Below, piece by piece: positions 56,978 through 64,000 of a DNA stretch of 64,000 nt. The notes under the pieces were generated by a model that made no database searches, was not told the DNA's origin, and saw nothing but the letters and a program-made list of their open reading frames with translations. The DNA comes from Dirofilaria immitis. Taxonomy: Eukaryota; Nematoda; Chromadorea; Rhabditida; Onchocercidae. Both the position numbers and the translations under genes were made by a program. The DNA lies in the NCBI GenBank assembly GCA_024305405.1, contig JAKNDB010000079.1, forward strand, positions 558,001 through 622,000, given 5' to 3'. Every line of letters begins with the position of its first letter. The first letter of the stretch is position 1.

Positions 56978-57792
56978 ATCTATATGTCGAGAAATTCCGA
57001 TTCAAGTATTAATGATGTAAGTTTCAATATAAATTTCGGTCATATTTTATATCTTTTTATTCATAGTTGATAAGCTATTAAATGTTATGCAAATAAAGAT
57101 TACATCAATGATACATTTTTATGTTTAAATTTAGCAAAATATGGAAAGAGAAAAGAAATTGAAAAGAGAATTTAACAAAGACGAAGGGAATTATTTATTC
57201 AATTAATTAATTAATTAAAGGAATGGATTAGTTTTTATAAGCAAATAGATAACAGGATAATAATAAGAGAAAAAAATTTAAAAAACGATTCATTATTTGT
57301 AGATGAATTCAACTGGTGGTGCAGGTTCAATTCGAGAAGCAGGTGGCGCATTTGGCCGAATGGGAATGGTTCAGGAAGAGCAATATTTTTATAATCAGGT
57401 AATTATTTTCTACTATAAAAATTTTGAATTTAAAATTCGAAAAAATAAATATAGCAAAATATGCAAAGAGGAATGAATTTATTGGAAAGATAGGAGAATC
57501 TAGTAAAGATAAAAGTTTGCTTATTTAGTAATTCATTCCCTTAATTAATTATATGTATATAATTATATTGCATATATGAAATGGAATTCATTTGTTTCTT
57601 CCGGTGCTTTTCTTTATTTCTTTTTTTTAATATTTTGCATAAATATTTTGCATAAAGAATTAAAAATATTTGTTGATATTTTTGAAGCAAAAAGAGGAAA
57701 TGAAAAATTTGAGTGATACGTTGAAGAATGTAAGGGAAGTCATTCATTCGAAAGACAACAGCAATGAATACTCCGACAAAACGAATACTTAA
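56978..57792 (+). CDS. mai-1: Mitochondrial F1F0-ATPase inhibitor IF1-like protein (mai family), no presequence
   Basis: IF1 proteins bind the F1 sector of ATP synthase and block ATP hydrolysis when the proton gradient fails. Exons (plus): 56978-57016 (ATG at 56984-56986), 57303-57398, 57688-57792; 77 aa with all phases 0. The inhibitory core is unmistakable: GAGSIREAGGAFGRM followed by QEEQYFYNQ and QKEEMKNL. The N-terminal 11 residues (MSRNSDSSIND) are polar, not an amphipathic presequence, so this resembles the C. elegans mai-1 type rather than the imported mai-2 type. The His-rich second half of mammalian IF1 is missing; one His is seen near the end. A TTTTCAG acceptor only six bases before the ATG suggests trans-splicing of a spliced leader. 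The last acceptor (TTTTTGAAG) is unusual. AATAAA overlaps the end at 57794. Confidence 0.88.
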
Positions 57793-58790
57793 AAATAAAT
57801 TTTTACATTTTTATTATAATTTTTCATATTCTATTATTTTGATTCTTTTGTTTCCTTTTTCATATTTCATTATTTGATTCAAATATTTTCATTTATTTTA
57901 TCTTATATTTAAAAAGTATTATAGAATACTTTACTGATTTTTCCATTGGGATTTTTATAGATTTTTCTGATTTTGTACCATCATGTTATGTTTGCCTAAT
58001 CGGTATGAGTATTAAAAATTCGAACTGACTAAGTGAAAATATTCAAATATTGATTCTATTATTAAAGAATTATAATTGGAAAAAATCTCTTTGAAATTTT
58101 TTCTATTCATATCATGATTTCGGGGTCAGATTTTTTAAGCTTTGTCACTAGAATCTTAAGTTGAGATTTGTATTTATGAAAAGTCAAAAAAGTGAAAAGA
58201 GAATAGAAAAAATTAGATTAAAAATGGTAATAACGTACTCGATATATCTCGCATAAAAGTTGATCGGGTAAATTGAAATTTTCAAAAGTTTCCTACCAAA
58301 TTTCGATATGAATTAAGATATTCGAGAAGCCATTAATATTATTTTGTTACCATTATAATTATTTTCCATCATTATCATCATATTGCTAATGCATCATTAT
58401 CTTGATATCATTTTATCGTATTTTAGAAAGCGACATAAACACACATTTTTTTTGAATTTGTAAAATGAGCATAAGTGATGAATTACGAATCACTTTAACA
58501 AAAGAAAACAATTCGTAATAAGAACAAAATTTAATCTCTGTTCATAATTTTCTAAAGAAATAAAAGTTGATTAAATATAATGTTTTACAACATTTGTATA
58601 TATTAAAATATCAATGTTATAGTATCAACATTAGTGTATTGATCGTTACACTACTAATATTGTTGTATGATACTGTAAATTACATTTAGGTAGATCAGTA
58701 TATTACGGTATCTCTATTAATAAATTCAATATTGTTGTATTCATAATATAAATTTACTAAGCAGATTGATATATCATAGTACTGGTATTA

Positions 58791-58851
<61 letters not shown>

Positions 58852-59135
58852 ACATTAATACTGTAAATTTTCTTATATAAATCGACATATTACAGTATCA
58901 GCATTACAGTATCAATATTGTTATATTGAATAACTATTTTGCTTTTAAGCATAATATTAATTTTAATATTAAAAAATTTTGATTAGTTATGAATAGGAAT
59001 TTATTATTGCCTATATAAAATTTCATTATAATATATATCTTAAAAGTTTGGCTACCTAATTTTTATTCAGAAAACTGATGAAAAATAATCATTTGACGAT
59101 ATATACCTAAATATATATCAATAGTATAATTTTAA
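57793..59135. other. Convergent intergenic region with repeats
   Basis: The IF1-like gene and the Pro-rich protein gene converge here. It holds the (ATT)n block and flanking decayed repeats listed separately; no gene was seen. Confidence 0.5.
58600..58950. repeat. (ATT)n microsatellite inside degenerate tandem repeats
   Basis: About nineteen uninterrupted ATT triplets run from 58791 to 58849. Both flanks hold eroded copies of a unit with words such as ATACTGTAAATT, CAATATTGTTGTAT and TATCATAGTACTGGTATTAC, suggesting the triplet tract grew within an older repeat array. Confidence 0.75.
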
Positions 59136-62100
59136 TTACTTATTCAGTTTATTTTGTATTAAATTTTCTTTATGTAAATTAGTAAGACATCGTGCTGTAT
59201 TATTCTTGCAATCGATAAGTAATGGTTTCATAGATGAGGCTAACTGATTCTCCAATCTATTTGCTTCCCAAAATTTACGATAACGAATTCCTTTGTGAGT
59301 TAATCCGTCATAAAATCGACGAAGATGTAAAACTGAAATTAAATAATTGAAAGATAAAAAGTGCCACTTTTACTTAATTTTAAAAGTCATTTAAAAGCAA
59401 ATATTTTAAAAAATATAAAATTATTTTTTGAGAGAAATGATATATTAATAAATTTGCATAATAATAAAAATATACCTTCTTCGTTTCATGAGAAGATTTA
59501 ATTTGAACTATTGGTTTCTCTAAAATTAGAAATTTAATTTTTAAATTTCTTTTAAAAGTATATTTATGGGAAATGTATATATACCTTTGAATACGACTTC
59601 TTTTTTCGAAAAAAGAATTCTTCATAACTTTTTATATTATCTTTTTGCAAATATTTGAATAAAATTTCCTCTAATTTTAAAATTATTATTATAGTTTCAT
59701 AAGGCTTATTTTTCAAATCATACTTGAAATACAATGGTTGCCATAATTTCTGAGTCGTCCAGTGACTTTTTCAGGAGGGTAATTTCTAGAATACGGTTTC
59801 CTGAAATTCTGACATTCATAGCATCGCAATCTAATTCATTGCATTTTAGCAATGTTGAAATGATCGTTCCATTTCGCAGGTGAACCAATATTTGACCTGT
59901 ACAGATCTGTAAGCAATATTACAGCATTGAACTTTCAACAAGTTTAGTAAGCATGAATTGTCTTATCTGATACAGTAAAAAAAATTGGTAGTGCAATAAA
60001 TTAATTTAAACAATAAAGTCGAAACAACCTGATGATAATAAGTTATATAATAATTATCTTCATCCCTTCTCATTTCGTTATTCAATTGGTTACTTCGTCC
60101 AAATGTTCGATCAAATAATTTATCATTCGATGAAACTTTTTTAAATATCTACAATTTATTATTCTTTTCATGAACAAAATAAATTTAATAATAGGAAATT
60201 TTTTAATATTGAAATATATTTTATCTGATAATATCATCTAATTTAATAATATCAAATAGAAAACTATACAACGATACGCTAATTTAATTTCAATAATCTG
60301 TTTTGAAATCTTCAATTCCAAATCATTTTTTTCTATGCAACTGAATATTTTGCGATTTTTATAAATTATAAATTTAAACGAATATTTTTTCAAATTTTTA
60401 TCGATTATCGATTTGAATGAATATTCCTTATCTTTGTCGATCATCATTTTAAATGAGTATGTTTAACTTACCTCTTTTCCAAATATTGATCTCATCATTT
60501 GGCTATTATATTTTTCGATATTGTTTTTTCCAATTTTTGAACTAAAATTATGAAACAAAAGAAAGAATAATAAAAATTAAATTCAGAAATGCAGTTAGGC
60601 ATGCTGTCTATTCGCTTATTCAATTTTTAGTTTAATTAATTTGAGTTTTAATAGTATAAATAAATGCTGTAAATAAATGCTAAACTAATGCTAAAAACTT
60701 AGGTCAAATACTAAATCCTTATTGTATATTAATTTTTGGTTTAACTGCTATCAATTTTAAAGATGCAAATCAATTTTTATAATGTAACATTTTTAAGAAA
60801 TTTAAATTTAAATTAATATTATTCAGGTAATACTAATTAACCTCAAGCTAAATGTTTTTTTTTGATTTAATCACAGCATAAATCAAAGAAGATATATCTC
60901 GAAATCAATCAACATATGTTGAAATCTAACTATAGGATATGATTAGGATGTGAAAATAAAATTTAATTATCGAAAAATTCGTTTACTTATCGCATCGCAT
61001 AAATTTTAAACTTATTAGATTTAAGTTTCGTTTAAAAAAATTCTTTAAAAAATTTAAGAAATAAAAAACAAACTTTTGATTTTTGCCATATCCTACAATC
61101 TTATCACCATTTCCTTGTTGTATAGTTATGGTTTGATTATCGGTAATCAAGCCATTAGAAGATTTCAATTTCTTAATTGATTTTGCTCGATGAATATTAA
61201 GAGGCCTAGTACCATTTCTCGTGCTAGGCTCATTTCCTATTCTATTATCTACATTTAAATTAGCTCTAAGGTTATTATCATTCAAAGCATGGCCATCCAT
61301 AGTATTATTTGTTTCAATTTTTTGTACGTCAGTATTTGATGCTAACAAATTTAATAATGTAATGCATTCTTTGAATGATTTTTCTCTACCTGCAATAGGT
61401 ATTATCACTTGATTGTGATTTCCAGCGTTGCTAAAGCATGGTAATTGATCTTGATAACGGTTTCGAGAATTACCTATTAAATTTCGTGCACCTAAAGCAT
61501 GACGTTGTGCTAAATTTGCATATTGAAATCTTTTTTAAACTCATTGTTTGTATATGTTTCAACTGTAGTCATTTCAGATTGATAAGGGACTAAATTATCA
61601 ACTATTTCTGATGGTAGAGTAGTAGGCACGAGAGCAACATTTTGTGCAGGTAATGTTGTATCACTATTATCACTACCATATTCCGTATTTTCTTGATAAG
61701 CATTGTTGATAAGTTCACTGAAAAAAGGGAAAAAAAACAAAAATGGTTTTCAGGCTTACTAATAATTTATTTTAAACTTTATACATTTAAATTAATTTTT
61801 TCTTCGAACATAATTTCTACTTTTTCTATTTAATATTGTCTATAAATTAGCGTCCAAAATTTTGTATTAAATTTAGTCATTCATACGTTAAAATTATTAT
61901 TTGCTTGAATTATTTTATTTTGAATATAAATTTATAAATTAGAGAATTGATTAAATACAGCAATTTTACAATTAATTAAGAAAATAATATCAGATATATA
62001 TCAAAACGAAGATTTCAAATTTTTATTAAATAAGTGAATAAAATCATTCGAAATTTGACAATTATTTGAATTCCCAAAAGGTATTAATTTTATTTTGTAA

Positions 62101-63986
62101 ATTATATGTTATTAACAACGCTATAATTTAAAAATAAGATTAATTTTATGAATTTTTTTGGAATAAAAAAGTTTTTTTTTTTTATTTTGAAGTAAAAGAA
62201 TAAAATAATTAACCTGTTGATATTAGCTGGTTTTACTTCTATTTGTTGCAAATTCTCGCCATATTCTTCTGACTTTTGTGGCTCATAAATTGGAGTTGTT
62301 TCTGTTTCTATGCTTGGTAATGATTCTTGTGGAATAATTCCAGGTGGATTGTAAATTTTAGGTGCAGGAGTGTTATTACTGGTAGCTTGTAAAATTATTC
62401 CAGGTGGATTGTAAATTTCAGGTGTGGGAATGGTAGTTTGTAGAATAATTCCAGGTGGATTATAAATTTCAGGTGCAGGAGTGTTATTACTGGCAGCTTG
62501 TGGAGTTATTCCAGGTGGGTTGTAAATTTCAGGTGTGGGAATGTTAGCTTGTGAAATAGTTCCAGGTGGATTATAAATTCCAGGTGTAGGAATGATATTA
62601 CTGCTAACTTCTGGATAATATGATGGTGGTGGTGGTGGTGGTGATGATGCTTGTGGTACGTAAGATGGTACTATTTGTGGTACGTAAGATGGTACTGCTT
62701 GTGGTACGTAAGATTGTTGTGGAAATGATTGCGGCGCATTATAGGTATATCGTGAATTATACGGTTGAGAATATGGTATTCTTGCATACGGTGCGATATT
62801 AGCTAAACTATACGAATATGAGGAATATGGTACAGAATAAGATGGAGGAGAAACATAAAAACCTGAAATTATTAAAATTATTTAAAGACTAAGTTATATA
62901 CCATTCGATCAATTTTTTCCTTTCTTTCTTTTACTTAATTTCTATAAGATTGTTGTGGAAATGACTGCGGCGCATTTAGGTATATCGTGAATTGTACGGT
63001 TAAGAATATGGTACTCTTGCATACGGTGCGATATTAGTTGAATTATACGAATATGAGAAATACTGAATTATTTCATAACTAACTAATTATTATTACAGTA
63101 TTTTCTACTATTTAAGGAGTATTTGTTAATAAAAGATATTTATTCCATCAATTAAATAAGTTCTTCTATGAGTTTTCCATACAAACTAGTAAGTTGATCT
63201 TGGCAAAAATTAATTTTACTATTTCACTACTAATTAATCTTTATACTGAATTATTATGTAATTAAATATTATTACTAACTTCAATTATTTAGAGGAATAT
63301 TTGTTGACAAAAAGATATTCTATCAAACAAATGGATTCTTTTACAAATTTGCTATATTATTAGTAATTCAATCGTGTTAAAAATTAATTTCATCTTCTAT
63401 TACTAATTAATTCCTATCCGAATTATTTTACAATTAATTAATTATTATTATATTGTATTCAATTATTTGAAGAAATACTGTATTTATTTAATCAAATAAA
63501 TAGATTTTTTAATTCCGTTGAAATTAATATGCTAATTTACTTGATACTTTGTTCGACGATATAAATGATGTAGCATAACGATTTTGTTGTATCGGAACAG
63601 GTTGTTGTATACATGGACATGAAGGAATACTTATTGTCATACATGGACAAATATTACCTAATCAATCAAATAATTAAATTTTTTATTAATACTGATATTG
63701 AATTGAATAAATATTTTTCTTCAAAATTTAATTTCATTTCTTTTATATCATTTCATGATTCATTTTTCGTTTTTCTTTTTTCTTATAGAACAGAAATAAC
63801 CCAATTCAAACATGTTTGCATTCCTATATAATACATCATTAATTTAATTTAATTAAGATTAATTCTTGATACTAATTTAATACTAGTTTTATTTCATAAA
63901 ATAAAATAGAAAAAAAAGAAAATCTTACTGCTCAAACAAGCAAAAGTAGTTGCAATGGAGTTCATTGCGATGATAATTATTATCAT
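59136..63986 (-). CDS. Unrecognised large, probably secreted, Pro-rich repeat protein
   Basis: Function unknown. Exons (minus): 63929-63986, 63541-63657, 62214-62862, 61074-61717, 60472-60541, 60029-60148, 59585-59906, 59476-59517, 59136-59332; about 740 aa. The first exon encodes a hydrophobic leader (MIIIIIAMNSIATTFACLS). The second has paired Cys motifs (NICPCM, SCPCIQQP). The third has three YVPQxVPS units, a run of Pro, and five IYNPPG units alternating about 17 and 20 residues. The rest is Asn/Lys-rich with a few Cys (CTGQILVHLRNGT, LKCNELDCDA) and a WQPLYFKYDLK segment. Frame breaks at 61531-61536, 59747-59749 and 59329-59332 sit in A/T runs; coding resumes in another frame each time. 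An acceptor-like TTACAG just before the first ATG means an upstream exon could lie outside the window. The leader, Cys pairs and Pro repeats suggest an extracellular-matrix or cuticle-associated protein. Confidence 0.6.
62330..62600 (-). repeat. Coding tandem repeat (IYNPPG units)
   Basis: Five copies of a 51- or 60-base unit alternate, giving a dimer of about 111 bases. The variable parts end in IPTP or SNNTPAP. The alternation indicates expansion by duplication of a two-unit block within the Pro-rich protein exon. Confidence 0.85.
62943..63060 (-). pseudogene. Intronic decayed duplicate of part of the Pro-rich exon
   Basis: This matches 62707-62822 over about 115 bases (shared words such as AAGATTGTTGTGGAAATGA and TTGCATACGGTGCGATATTAG) with scattered substitutions and small gaps. 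It lies in the intron upstream of that exon. On the minus strand it contains an in-frame TAA and a lost base, so it is not usable as an exon as it stands. Confidence 0.85.
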
Positions 63987-64000
63987 TTGCTGTAATACTA

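Noticed and set aside
59705..59723. A 19-base intron to explain the frame change in the Pro-rich gene
   Set aside because: It is too short to be spliced. A shift of one base in the A run at 59747-59749 gives a continuous, more natural peptide.
62620..62802. Plus-strand Val/Met-rich open frame
   Set aside because: Antisense of the Pro-rich YVPQ repeats.

Overview
The window is strongly AT-rich eukaryotic DNA. It carries short exons separated by introns from under 100 bases to over 10 kb, with nematode-type splice acceptors (TTTCAG, TTTTAG). Protein matches recalled from memory (TM9SF4, DNAJC22, acyl-protein thioesterase, SBP2, ATPase inhibitor IF1) and the acceptor style point to a nematode, probably a parasitic spirurid/filarial-type genome. 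Genus and clade are inference. No rRNA, tRNA, CRISPR array or bacterial operon was recognised.

Layout. From 216 to 21646 the minus strand carries one large gene for a divergent TALE-class homeodomain protein with a Gln/Ala-rich tail. Its seven coding exons include one candidate 32-base micro-exon, and about 20 kb of it is intron. From 21.6 to 35.2 kb lies a gene-poor stretch rich in microsatellites and decayed tandem repeats, with two weak coding candidates. From 35.2 to 51.1 kb three complete minus-strand genes follow one another: a DNAJC22/Wurst-like membrane protein (35182-40265), a TM9SF4 nonaspanin (41908-47410) and an acyl-protein thioesterase (48161-51068). A short SECIS-binding-protein-2-like gene (52886-55133, minus) stands head to head with a small IF1-type ATPase inhibitor gene (56978-57792, plus). 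The right end (59136-63986, minus) holds a large unrecognised, probably secreted Pro-rich protein.

Working links. TM9SF4 and the DNAJC22-like protein are both multipass proteins of the endomembrane/endocytic system; the thioesterase removes palmitate from membrane proteins; the IF1 protein restrains the mitochondrial ATP synthase; the SBP2-like protein implies that selenocysteine insertion is retained. Five minus-strand genes lie head to tail at 0.75 to about 4 kb spacing, but nothing proves co-transcription.

The main caution is quality. In three genes the reading frame breaks by one base at about nine places, nearly always in a mononucleotide run, while family similarity or an obviously coding peptide continues in another frame. 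I read this as homopolymer error in the assembly rather than as three pseudogenes.
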